From contig JAEXQJ010000047.1 in NCBI GenBank assembly GCA_023438785.1, forward strand, positions 1-17,363: 17,363 nt of DNA, read 5' to 3'. The position numbers were made by a program, and so were the translations under genes. This stretch comes from Pseudomonadota bacterium. Its GTDB lineage: Bacteria; Myxococcota_A; Polyangia; Fen-1088. The notes beneath the pieces were generated by a model. That model did no database searches, was not told where the DNA came from, and saw only the letters and a program-made list of their open reading frames with translations. This document shows positions 1-6,917 of this stretch, in pieces; position 1 is the stretch's first letter, and every line of letters begins with the position of its first letter.

Positions 1-95
1 CGCGGAGATGCGAGCAGCCCGAGGCGCGAGGAGGGAGAATACTCGACGTATTTGACCGACGAGCAACGAAGGGATGCGACGCAGATCCGCGTTTT
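1..95 (+). ncRNA. Long imperfect hairpin with repeated tandem G.A mismatches (candidate structured RNA or repeat)
   Basis: This stretch has no convincing reading frame but folds on the + strand into one long hairpin. Pairings read by eye are 1-6 with 86-91, 9-12 with 80-83, 14-16 with 75-77, 18-20 with 71-73, G23-C67, 26-27 with 63-64, G30-C60, 33-34 with 56-57 and 38-42 with 48-52, closing a five-base loop (43-47). Between these helices lie tandem G.A/A.G steps at 7-8/84-85, 21-22/68-69, 28-29/61-62, 31-32/58-59 and 35-36/54-55, plus G17.A74. TTTT follows at 92-95. On the other strand the same steps would be unstable T.C mismatches, so the fold favours + strand RNA or ssDNA. It lies just beyond the tatD stop and may continue left of the window. 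It could be a terminator of an unseen + strand gene, a small RNA or a dispersed repeat. No known family is assigned. Confidence 0.45.
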
Positions 96-105
96 CGCGA
101 CCGAT

Positions 106-918
106 TCAAACCGTTCGGTGCTCTAGGCCAGCGGGGGCGGGCAGGGCGAACAGACGGAAGGCGTTGGCCGTAGTCGCTTCGGCGACGGCCGACGGGGATT
201 GCCCGCGCACGCCTGCCAGCACCTTCAGGGTCTCGGTCACGAAAGCGGGCTCGTTGCGCTTGCCCCGATGGGGGATGGGCGCCAGGTAAGGGGCATCCGT
301 CTCCACCAGGATGCGCTCCGACGGGGCATAGGCCGCCGCGCGCCGGACCTCCTCCGCGTTCTTGAACGTGAGTACGCCCGAGAACGACAGCATGAGCCCC
401 AGATCCAGGTAACGTCGCGCGTCCGCCACCTCGCCCGTGAAACAGTGGATGACGCCGCTCGATTGGGGCGTCATTTCTTCGCGCAGAATGCGGCTCGCGT
501 CGTCGTGGGCCTCGCGAACGTGGACGGCGAATGGCTTCTGCACGGCGGCGGCCATCTTCAGGAAACGACGGAAGGCCTGTTGCTGCGCATCGCGCGGCGA
601 GAGGTCGTAGTGGTAGTCGAGGCCGGTCTCGCCCACCGCCACGACGCGCGGCTCGGCGGCGAGTTTTTCGAGGGCCGGCCACCACGCGTCCTCCATGCGG
701 GCCACGTCGTGAGGGTGGATGCACACCCCGGCGAACACGTCGGGCTCGCGGCCGGCCAGGGCCACGGCTCGCTCCGCGGTGGCCAGGTCCTTGCCCGAGC
801 CGATGCACACCATGGCCACGATGCCGGCCCGGCGCGCCCGGGCCAGGACATCGGGCAGGTCCTTGGCGTAGTCTTCGAAATCCAGGTGGCAGTGGGAATC
901 GACGAGGGGAGGCAGCAT
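106..918 (-). CDS. tatD: TatD-family metal-dependent hydrolase (DNase)
   Basis: The 270-residue protein has the usual TatD length and all metal-site signatures of this amidohydrolase-like TIM barrel: the DSHCH motif (His9, His11), Glu97 in GETGLDYH, His133 in VHVREA, His158 in IHCFTG and Asp208 in ETDAPYL. Family members are cytoplasmic Mg-dependent 3'-5' exonucleases or DNases linked to DNA repair and nucleic-acid turnover; the exact substrate here is not shown. The ATG lies 9 bp beyond the TAG of the RpiB-Pgi fusion gene, so the two are almost certainly cotranscribed. No Shine-Dalgarno sequence is visible, suggesting coupling to the upstream gene. The last residues, after FRLFALPAP, are a short non-conserved tail. 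The family call is firm. Confidence 0.95.
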   Translation of the reverse strand: MLPPLVDSHCHLDFEDYAKDLPDVLARARRAGIVAMVCIGSGKDLATAERAVALAGREPDVFAGVCIHPHDVARMEDAWWPALEKLAAEPRVVAVGETGLDYHYDLSPRDAQQQAFRRFLKMAAAVQKPFAVHVREAHDDASRILREEMTPQSSGVIHCFTGEVADARRYLDLGLMLSFSGVLTFKNAEEVRRAAAYAPSERILVETDAPYLAPIPHRGKRNEPAFVTETLKVLAGVRGQSPSAVAEATTANAFRLFALPAPAGLEHRTV

Positions 919-927
919 CCGGCCGAT

Positions 928-3000
928 CTACGACTTCACGCCCAGGGTGGCCAACAAGGTTCGCAGCCCCGCCTCCGGTTCCTGCCCCAGATCGACGCGC
1001 AGGACGGTCTTGCCATGCTCGCGCAAGACCATCCAATCGCCCCGAGCCTGTGCATCGCGCAGCCTGCCGAAGGTGAAGCCCTCTTCGGGGATGGGCCGAT
1101 CGGCGCCCGCCGGTGCGGAGGCTAGCAACTGCAGGAACACGCCGTTGGCCGGCCCGCCCTTGTGCAACTGTCCCGTCGAATGCAGGAAGCGTGGTCCGTG
1201 GCCCAATGTGGTGGCCACGCGCAGGCGATCGCGGCACGCCAACCGCAGTCGATGCAGCAGGCGCTCACGTTCGAGGTTGATGTGAAAGAAGGGACAGATG
1301 GCCAGATAGTCGCCCGGAGGCGTGGCCGCCAGCTCCCGTGCCAGCTGCGCATCCGCGGGCGCGTAGGCCTTGGCCGCGGGCGCATCGCCGGCCTCCGATT
1401 CGAGCAGGCGGCGCGTGCTCTCTTTGGTCTCCGCCACATTGGGCTCGTCGAAGGGGTTGATCTGCAGCACGATCCCCGCCACCGCCGTGGCGAATTCCCA
1501 GCGGAAGAGCTCCGCCCCCAGATCGTATTTGTCCGCCAACTCGACCTCCACGAGAGGATGGCCAGCCACGGTGAGGGCCTCGAGTTGCTCCACGTGCGTG
1601 GGCAGGGCGCCGCCGCGCAGCCGCAACACCACGAACACGCGATCCGCGTGATAGCGATCGGGGGGGCCCGCGGGCTCGCCGTCCACGGGCACGATGCCGC
1701 GACCCGACTTGCCGGTTGACTCGGCGATGAGTTGCTCGATCCATGGCCCAAGTGGCGCGATATCGGGGGCAAGCAGCAGTGTCAGCTTGTCTCGTCCGTG
1801 CTTGGCCAGCGCGCCCAGCAGGGTGCCCAGGGCGACGCCCGGGTTCTTGGCCAGGGTGGCTTCGCGGCACGCGTTCGCCATGCCGCGTGCCCGGGCCACC
1901 AGGCGCGCCACGTCCATCCCCATGAGGGCCGCGGGCAGCAGGCCGAACGCGGTCAGAGCCGAATAGCGTCCGCCCACGTCGGCCGGGCAGTGGAAGACCC
2001 GTCGGAACTGGGCACTCTGCGCCCGTTCCGCCAAGGGCGATCCCGCGTCGGTGATGGCCACGAAGTGCGCGCCGGCGCGGGCCACGTCGCCGCCACAGCA
2101 CCCGAGGACTTTGGCCCAGAAGTAGCGCTCGAAGGCCCGCACCTCAAGGGTGTCCCCCGACTTGCTGGCCACCACGAAGAGCGTCCGCTCCAGATCGACC
2201 GACCCCTCCACCGTGGTCACGGCCACCGGATCGTTGCAGTCGAGCACGTAGACGTTCAGCCAGCCCGGCGCGGGCCCAAAGACCTTGCCCAGGACCTCGG
2301 CGACCAGCGAGCTGCCGCCCATGCCCAGGACCACCGCCCGTCGGAAGCCGCTCCGTCGGATCTCGTCCGCGAAGGCGAGGATCTCGGGCAGCGCCGCCTC
2401 CGCGTCCGCGGGCCCGTTGAGCCAGCCGAGGCGATTGCGAATCCGCTCGTGGCTGGCTCGATCTGCACTGAAGGCCGCGGGGTTGCGCTCCCAGATCGCC
2501 GTGGGGACGTCCAAGGCGGCCAAGCGCAGGTTTTCGCTCTCGGTGATGAATCCCACCGCCGAGGCGGTCTCCAGGGCCGCCACCTTGGCGATGCGGCGGG
2601 CATGTCGGCCGCCGGCGAACCCGGTGGACAACCAGGTCTCGGCAATCTCGAAGGCCTCGCTGTCAGGCAGACTGCGTCCGCCGAGGCACAAGACGTTGGA
2701 GTTGTTGTCGAAGCGGGACAGCCGGGCCGCCTCCACGCCGGAGGGCGAGAAGGCGCGGATACCGCGGACCTTGCCCGCTGCCATGGCCATGCCGTGCCCC
2801 GTGGCGCAGAAGAGCATGCCCACCGAGCCTTGGTCGTTGCGAACGGCGTTGGCCACGGCTCCCGCGAACTCGGGGTAGTCGCAGGCCGCATCTGAGTTGG
2901 CACCGAAATCGATCACCTCGTGCCCTTGCGCCCGCAACCGCTCCACCACCTTGTTTCGCAGAGCAAACCCAGCGTGATCACATCCTGTGTAGATTTTCAC
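928..3000 (-). CDS. Fusion of ribose-5-phosphate isomerase B (RpiB/LacAB) and glucose-6-phosphate isomerase
   Basis: One 690-residue frame joins two sugar-phosphate isomerases. Residues 1 to about 145 are RpiB-like: GCDHAG (Asp8, His9), Cys65-Ala-Thr67-Gly at the isomerase base site, SNVLCLGGR (102-109) and phosphate-binding Arg132/Arg136. Residues from about 150 are a phosphoglucose isomerase (SIS fold) with GMGGSSL (226-232), SKSGDTLE (279-286), GGRYSALTAFGLLPAAL (343-359), ESTGKSG (427-433), INPFDEPN (514-521) and HSTGQLHKGG (607-616). This form resembles the Pgi half of transaldolase-Pgi fusions. Known reactions would be ribulose-5-P to ribose-5-P and glucose-6-P to fructose-6-P in the cytoplasm. 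The RpiB ring-opening His (E. coli His99) is Asp98 here, so the first activity is uncertain. The start is GTG, with a stop in frame just upstream. It leads an operon with tatD. Confidence 0.93.
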   Translation of the reverse strand: MKIYTGCDHAGFALRNKVVERLRAQGHEVIDFGANSDAACDYPEFAGAVANAVRNDQGSVGMLFCATGHGMAMAAGKVRGIRAFSPSGVEAARLSRFDNNSNVLCLGGRSLPDSEAFEIAETWLSTGFAGGRHARRIAKVAALETASAVGFITESENLRLAALDVPTAIWERNPAAFSADRASHERIRNRLGWLNGPADAEAALPEILAFADEIRRSGFRRAVVLGMGGSSLVAEVLGKVFGPAPGWLNVYVLDCNDPVAVTTVEGSVDLERTLFVVASKSGDTLEVRAFERYFWAKVLGCCGGDVARAGAHFVAITDAGSPLAERAQSAQFRRVFHCPADVGGRYSALTAFGLLPAALMGMDVARLVARARGMANACREATLAKNPGVALGTLLGALAKHGRDKLTLLLAPDIAPLGPWIEQLIAESTGKSGRGIVPVDGEPAGPPDRYHADRVFVVLRLRGGALPTHVEQLEALTVAGHPLVEVELADKYDLGAELFRWEFATAVAGIVLQINPFDEPNVAETKESTRRLLESEAGDAPAAKAYAPADAQLARELAATPPGDYLAICPFFHINLERERLLHRLRLACRDRLRVATTLGHGPRFLHSTGQLHKGGPANGVFLQLLASAPAGADRPIPEEGFTFGRLRDAQARGDWMVLREHGKTVLRVDLGQEPEAGLRTLLATLGVKS

Positions 3001-3047
3001 GACGGCCTTGCCGTAATCCTATCCCGGTTCAGGATGGACGGCCCAGA
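3001..3047. promoter_or_regulatory. Short divergent intergenic region carrying the rpiB-pgi and xth promoters
   Basis: Only 47 bp separate the divergent GTG of the RpiB-Pgi gene and the ATG of xth, so both promoters must lie here or inside the coding ends. For xth a weak candidate is TTGCCG at 3008-3013 with CAGGAT at 3030-3035 (16-bp spacer). On the other strand TAGGAT (complement of 3016-3021) could be a -10 box, but it has no good -35 partner. Neither start has a clear Shine-Dalgarno sequence. The location is forced by gene layout; the individual boxes are tentative. Confidence 0.35.
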
Positions 3048-3866
3048 ATGAAGATCGCGACTTGGAACGTCAACTCCATCCGGGCCCGCTTGGATCGCCT
3101 CTTGGCCTGGTTGCGTGAGCGAGCCCCCGACGTGGTTTGCCTGCAGGAGACCAAGGTCGAGGACCACGCCTTCCCGATGCTGGAGTTGGAAGCTCTGGGT
3201 TATCACGTCGCGGCTTTCGGACAGAAGACGTACAACGGGGTGGCGCTGCTGGCCCGCCGGCCATTGCAGGACGTGGTGCGTGGCTTTGGCGACAGCACCG
3301 ACGACGGCCAGGCGCGCTTTGTGGTCGCCCGCGTTGACGATGTGCGCGTGGGCAGCGTGTACGTCCCCAACGGGCAAGCCGTGGGCAGCGACAAGTTTCA
3401 CTACAAGCTGGCCTGGCTGGCGCGGTGGCGGGATTGGTTGGACCGACACGCGGATCCGGCGGCGCCGCTGGTCTTGTGCGGGGACATGAACGTGGCTCCG
3501 GAGGACCGTGACGTTCACGATCCCGAGGGGTGGCGAAACCAGATCCTGTGCCACCCCGACGAGCGCACGGCCCTGGCCGAGGTGAAGCGCTGGGGACTCA
3601 CCGATTTGTACCGCCACCACCATCCCGCCGAGACGCATTTCACGTGGTGGGACTACCGACAACTGTCCTTCCCCAAGAACCGAGGTCTGCGCATCGATCA
3701 CGTCCTGGGCACGGCGCCGATGACGGCCCGTTGCCACTCCGTGGTGGTGGACCGCGAGGCGCGCAAGGGCAAGCAGCCCTCGGATCACGCGCCCGTGATC
3801 GCTGAATTCGAGGTCCTCACAGCCAGCGGCGCAAGCTGTACGCCAGACGCTCCAGAACGCGCGTGA
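3048..3866 (+). CDS. xth: Exodeoxyribonuclease III (AP endonuclease, ExoIII/APE1 family)
   Basis: This 272-residue protein begins with MKIATWNVNSIRARL, the hallmark ExoIII N-terminus. It carries the family catalytic residues: Glu34 (QETK), Tyr105, Asp146 and Asn148 (GDMNVAPEDRDV), Asp217 (RIDHVL) and Asp246-His247 (SDHAP). ExoIII cleaves abasic sites and removes 3'-blocked ends and 3' mononucleotides in base excision repair in the cytoplasm. Nothing catalytic is missing. The frame continues about 18 residues beyond the usual family end (SDHAPVIAEF), and this tail is encoded in DNA that overlaps the 3' end of the convergent phospholipase D gene on the opposite strand. Its promoter is shared in a 47-bp gap with the divergent fusion gene. 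The family call is firm. Confidence 0.96.
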   Translation: MKIATWNVNSIRARLDRLLAWLRERAPDVVCLQETKVEDHAFPMLELEALGYHVAAFGQKTYNGVALLARRPLQDVVRGFGDSTDDGQARFVVARVDDVRVGSVYVPNGQAVGSDKFHYKLAWLARWRDWLDRHADPAAPLVLCGDMNVAPEDRDVHDPEGWRNQILCHPDERTALAEVKRWGLTDLYRHHHPAETHFTWWDYRQLSFPKNRGLRIDHVLGTAPMTARCHSVVVDREARKGKQPSDHAPVIAEFEVLTASGASCTPDAPERA

Positions 3867-5058
3867 ACAGCGATCGCTTGCGGAACGTCTGCCACACGAT
3901 CTCCTCGCTGGCGCTCATCTCATCCTCGAACATGGCGGCCACTTCCGCGGTGTAGTCGCGGTCCAGCGTGTTGACCACCATCTCCAGGTTGTAGGCCAGC
4001 GAGCGGTGGTCGAAGTTGTAGGACCCGATGGACACGAAGTCGCGATCCACCAACAGGGCCTTGGTGTGGACCATGGGGTGGTGCTGAAAGATGCGCACCC
4101 CTGCACGCAGCAGGCGCGGGAAGCTGGCCCGGGCGGCGTGATCGAGCAGCCGACTGTCGCTGTGGGCCGGCACCAGCACGCGCACGTCCACGCCGCGGGA
4201 CACGGCGCGGGCCAAGCCCAAGATGAACCCCGGATCCGGCACCAGGTAGGGACTCGCCAAATAGACTCTCTCCTGACTCGCGCCGATGGCATGCAAAGCC
4301 GCGCGACGGATGGCGAAGCGGTCCAGCAGCTCGGTGTTGGCGAGCACCTCGACGGGGACTTGGCCGGCCAGGGAAGGGGGGTGCAGGCGACTGGGTTGGA
4401 GCCGAGCTCGCCGTCGAGCTCGCCGATTCCACGCCTTGAGAAAAGCCGCCTCGATGAGCGACACCGCCGGGCCCCGCACCTCGACCGCGGCGTCGTGCCA
4501 ACCGCCGCCACCCTCCGATTCGGTCAGCCACGCGTCGGCGATGTTCACGCCGCCCGTGAAGGCCACATCTCCGTCGCACACCAGCGTCTTGCGGTGATTG
4601 CGGCGGATCAAGGTCCAGAAGCGGGGCCGCCAGAACCGGTAGGGATGATAGGCGATGGTGAAGACGCCTGCCCGCCGCATGTTTAGGAAGAAGCTGGGTG
4701 AGGCGTGCCGGCAACCGATGAAGTCGTAGAGGAGGCGCACGGTTACCCCTCGCCGGGCGGCGCAGCAAAGGGCATCGGCGAAGCGCCGTCCCGCCATGTC
4801 GTCGTTGAAGATGTACATCTCCATCGAGACACGCTCGCGTGCGCCGTCGATGGCGTTCAGCCAAGCCGGAAACGCGTGCTCGCCGTTGCGCAGCAGCCGG
4901 ACCGCGTTCCCGCCCACAATCTCGTGTGGCTCGCAGATGTATCGGACGGCCGCCACCCGGGCATCGGGCGAGATGGCAACAGAGGATGACGGGGGCGATG
5001 ACACGAGGGGGCCAGTTCCAGAATATCGCACAACTGCCGCTTTCCTGATTTGACCCAC
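3817..5058 (-). CDS. Phospholipase D-family phosphatidyltransferase, cardiolipin synthase (ClsB-like)
   Basis: Two HxKx4D motifs are present: His155-Lys157-Asp162 followed by FTGGVN, and His331-Lys333-Asp338 followed by SIGSYNFDHRS. This is the pair of half-sites forming the active centre of PLD-superfamily cardiolipin synthases, which transfer phosphatidyl groups at the inner membrane. The N-terminal core (RLLRNGEHAFPAWLNAI) and lack of membrane helices match ClsB-type rather than ClsA-type enzymes; another PLD-family phosphohydrolase is possible. The start is uncertain. The frame given uses a GTG at 5056-5058 and adds about 47 residues without a family counterpart; a GTG at 4915-4917 would start right at the conserved core. 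Neither has a Shine-Dalgarno sequence. The 3' end overlaps xth by 50 bp antisense. Confidence 0.9.
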   Translation of the reverse strand: MGQIRKAAVVRYSGTGPLVSSPPSSSVAISPDARVAAVRYICEPHEIVGGNAVRLLRNGEHAFPAWLNAIDGARERVSMEMYIFNDDMAGRRFADALCCAARRGVTVRLLYDFIGCRHASPSFFLNMRRAGVFTIAYHPYRFWRPRFWTLIRRNHRKTLVCDGDVAFTGGVNIADAWLTESEGGGGWHDAAVEVRGPAVSLIEAAFLKAWNRRARRRARLQPSRLHPPSLAGQVPVEVLANTELLDRFAIRRAALHAIGASQERVYLASPYLVPDPGFILGLARAVSRGVDVRVLVPAHSDSRLLDHAARASFPRLLRAGVRIFQHHPMVHTKALLVDRDFVSIGSYNFDHRSLAYNLEMVVNTLDRDYTAEVAAMFEDEMSASEEIVWQTFRKRSLFTRVLERLAYSLRRWL

Positions 5059-5078
5059 GCGACGCGAGCGAGTAACTT
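5050..5078 (+). promoter_or_regulatory. Sigma-70-type promoter of infA
   Basis: TTGACC at 5050-5055 matches the -35 consensus in five of six positions. It is followed, after exactly 17 bp, by TAACTT at 5073-5078, a weaker -10 box. Predicted transcription would start near 5085, only about six bases before the infA ATG, consistent with the absence of a Shine-Dalgarno sequence. It overlaps the proposed start of the divergent phospholipase D gene. Confidence 0.5.
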
Positions 5079-5090
5079 CTGCTTCCCCGA

Positions 5091-5306
5091 ATGGGCCGCG
5101 AAGAACACATAGAATTCCAGGGTCGCGTCGTCGAGGTCCTCCCCGCCGGCAACTTCAGGATCGAGATGGAGAATGGCCATCAGGTCCTCGCCCACCTGGG
5201 GGGCAAGCTGCGCAAGCACCGCATCCGTATCGTCCTCGGGGACAAGGTCACGGTGGCATTGACCCCGTACGACCCGACCCGTGGCATCGTCGTCTATCGC
5301 GGCTAG
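5091..5306 (+). CDS. infA: Translation initiation factor IF-1
   Basis: The 71-residue protein is full length for IF-1 and shows the single S1/OB-fold domain almost end to end: the start region EEHIEFQGRVVEVLP, then FRIEMENGHQVLAHLGGKLRKHRIRI, GDKVTVALTPYDPTRG and a terminal VVYRG. IF-1 binds the 30S A site and helps IF-2 and IF-3 select the initiator tRNA. It is transcribed alone, from a promoter about 40 bp upstream, between the divergent phospholipase D gene and an htrA-like gene; it is not in a ribosomal-protein cluster here. The ATG is fixed by the short conserved N-terminus, although no Shine-Dalgarno sequence precedes it. Some bacteria carry more than one infA, so whether this is the only copy cannot be told from the window. 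Confidence 0.97.
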   Translation: MGREEHIEFQGRVVEVLPAGNFRIEMENGHQVLAHLGGKLRKHRIRIVLGDKVTVALTPYDPTRGIVVYRG

Positions 5307-5464
5307 AGAACCGCAGGATTCAGGTCGCCGCGTTTCGGGCCGTGCGGCCGGCGCGCCGGGATCCGCGGCTTGATGACCGTAAGCGCGGCCCCAAGACCTT
5401 CAATCGGCCGTCGGCTCGTGGGCTGAGGGCGCTTCGATTGCCCTCGCCCGAGCGGAGCAAACGC

Positions 5465-5470
5465 AGGAGG
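5465..5470 (+). promoter_or_regulatory. Consensus ribosome binding site for the HtrA protease
   Basis: AGGAGG lies 8 bases before the ATG at 5479. It is one of the few strong Shine-Dalgarno sequences in the window and fixes the start of the protease at the residue that begins its hydrophobic signal segment. Confidence 0.75.
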
Positions 5471-5478
5471 ATGCCATC

Positions 5479-6819
5479 ATGATCCTTTCTTCCCCCTTGC
5501 TCGTAACCCTGGCCCTGGCTCAGGCCTTGGCGCCCACGCCTGCGGACATGGGCGGTTCGGTGGCGCCGCTGGTGGAACGGGTGAAGGCCTCGGTGGTCAC
5601 CATCCAGAGCTCCAAGCTGATCCCGCGCGTGACCCGTGAGGATCCCTTCATGCAGTACTTCCGCGAGCGTTTCGGCATCGGCGAGCCGCCCGCGCGTCGC
5701 GAGGCCCAGCACGGCCTGGGGTCGGGCTTCATCATCAACAAAGCCGGCCTGGTTCTGACCAACAACCACGTGGTGGCCGGCGCCGACGAGGTCTGGGTCC
5801 AGCTCTCCGACGATCGCCGGTTCGAGGCCAAGGTGGTGGGCAGCGATCCCGCCACCGACGTGGCCGTGGTCCGCATGAACCGGCCGCCGGGTGACCTCAA
5901 ACCGGTCTCGCTGGGCAACTCGGAACACGTGCGCGTGGGTGACTACGTGCTGGCCATCGGCAACCCGCTGGGGTTGGGCCAGACCGTGACCATGGGCATC
6001 GTGTCGGCCAAGAACCGCATGCTGGGCGGGCGCATCGTTCAGTACGAGGACTTCATTCAGACCGACGCCGCCATCAACCAAGGCAACTCGGGCGGTCCGC
6101 TTTTCAACTTCAGAGGCGAGGTCATCGGCATCAACTCGGCCATCCTCAATCCGGCCATGGCCATGAACGTGGGCTTCGCCATCCCCATCAATCTGGCCCG
6201 CCAGATCGCCGAGCAGATCCAGCGTTCGGGCAGTGTGGCGCGCGGATACCTCGGCGTGGGCACGGAGGACTTCACCCTGGAGAAGGCGCGCCGCTTCGGC
6301 ATGCCGTTCGAGGCCGGGGCTCTGGTCAACGTGGTGCAGCCCGGATCGCCGGCCGCCAACGCGGGGCTCAAGGCCAATGACGTCATCCTCGAAGTGGCCG
6401 GGCGTCGCATCGAGAGCAGCGCCGGCCTGCAACGTGTGGTGCAGTCTCGGGCCCCGAGAGAGAGCGTGTCCGTGTCGTTCATCCGGGCCGGGCGGCGTAC
6501 CACGGTCCAGGTGCAGCTCTCGGAAAACGCGGAACTGAAGGACAGCCAGGCCTTGGGACTGCACGTGGTTGCGCTCACGCCCTCCGAGGCTGAAGAGCTG
6601 GGCGTGCCTGGTCTGAAGGTCACGGCCGTGGACCGGCGCAGCCCCGCCAGCGGAAGCCTGCAGGCCGGCGACGTGATCACGCACGTGGTGTTCGGCAACC
6701 GGGCGCACCCGGCCACGCCCGCCTTGCTCAAGCAGGTGGAGCAGCGTTTGGCGCGAGGCTCGGGGGGACGGCTGGTGATCATTCGCGACGGCTATCAGCT
6801 CGTGCTCACGCTCGGCTGA
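5479..6819 (+). CDS. HtrA/DegP-family periplasmic serine protease with two PDZ domains
   Basis: This 446-residue protein has the trypsin-like triad of the HtrA family: His97 (LTNNHVV), Asp127 (ATDVAVV) and Ser204 (NQGNSGGPL). A first PDZ domain lies at about 255-350 (GYLGVG, then VQPGSPAANAGLKANDVI). A shorter second PDZ-like domain lies at about 358-446 (GLHVVALTPSEAEELGV, then AGDVITHV). The N-terminus is a hydrophobic leader, residues 1 to about 20, with no basic residue before it, which is unusual for a Sec signal. The likely role is degradation or chaperoning of misfolded envelope proteins. It sits about 170 bp after infA with its own strong ribosome binding site. The gap holds GC-rich inverted repeats but no convincing promoter by eye. 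Whether it is DegP, DegQ or DegS-like cannot be decided; two PDZs favour DegP/DegQ. Confidence 0.94.
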   Translation: MILSSPLLVTLALAQALAPTPADMGGSVAPLVERVKASVVTIQSSKLIPRVTREDPFMQYFRERFGIGEPPARREAQHGLGSGFIINKAGLVLTNNHVVAGADEVWVQLSDDRRFEAKVVGSDPATDVAVVRMNRPPGDLKPVSLGNSEHVRVGDYVLAIGNPLGLGQTVTMGIVSAKNRMLGGRIVQYEDFIQTDAAINQGNSGGPLFNFRGEVIGINSAILNPAMAMNVGFAIPINLARQIAEQIQRSGSVARGYLGVGTEDFTLEKARRFGMPFEAGALVNVVQPGSPAANAGLKANDVILEVAGRRIESSAGLQRVVQSRAPRESVSVSFIRAGRRTTVQVQLSENAELKDSQALGLHVVALTPSEAEELGVPGLKVTAVDRRSPASGSLQAGDVITHVVFGNRAHPATPALLKQVEQRLARGSGGRLVIIRDGYQLVLTLG

Positions 6820-6824
6820 TCCTC

Positions 6825-6867
6825 CGCGGATGGTCCGCGTCGAGCCAAGCTCTCGCCGATCGCGAGA
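6825..6867 (+). terminator. Two consecutive short hairpins after the HtrA gene
   Basis: CGCGGA-TGG-TCCGCG (6825-6839) and TCTCGC-CGATC-GCGAGA (6851-6867) form two perfect 6-bp stems just after the protease stop codon. Neither is followed by a T run, so they are not classical intrinsic terminators. They may stabilise the 3' end or assist termination. The inverted repeats are seen directly; the role is inferred. Confidence 0.3.
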
Positions 6868-6917
6868 TCGTCCTACCCGTCAGAGCAGAGTTGGGCTAGG
6901 ACTCACCTCCAACGAAA

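Noticed and set aside
199..1125. 308-residue + strand frame across tatD and the end of the fusion gene
   Set aside because: It crosses two convincing genes on the other strand and shows no family motif.
1732..2895. 387-residue open frame antisense to the RpiB-Pgi fusion
   Set aside because: The opposite strand encodes clear conserved isomerase motifs; this frame has no domain and typical shadow composition.
5348..5359. Perfect 12-bp palindrome CCGGCGCGCCGG between infA and the HtrA gene
   Set aside because: It has no loop and no T run, and GC-only palindromes are common at this base composition. Not called as a terminator or operator.
5320..6708. 462-residue open frame antisense to the HtrA protease gene
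   Set aside because: It mirrors a well-conserved protease with a complete triad and PDZ domains. The antisense product is His/Gly/Asp-rich without recognisable domains, as expected from GC-rich codon bias.
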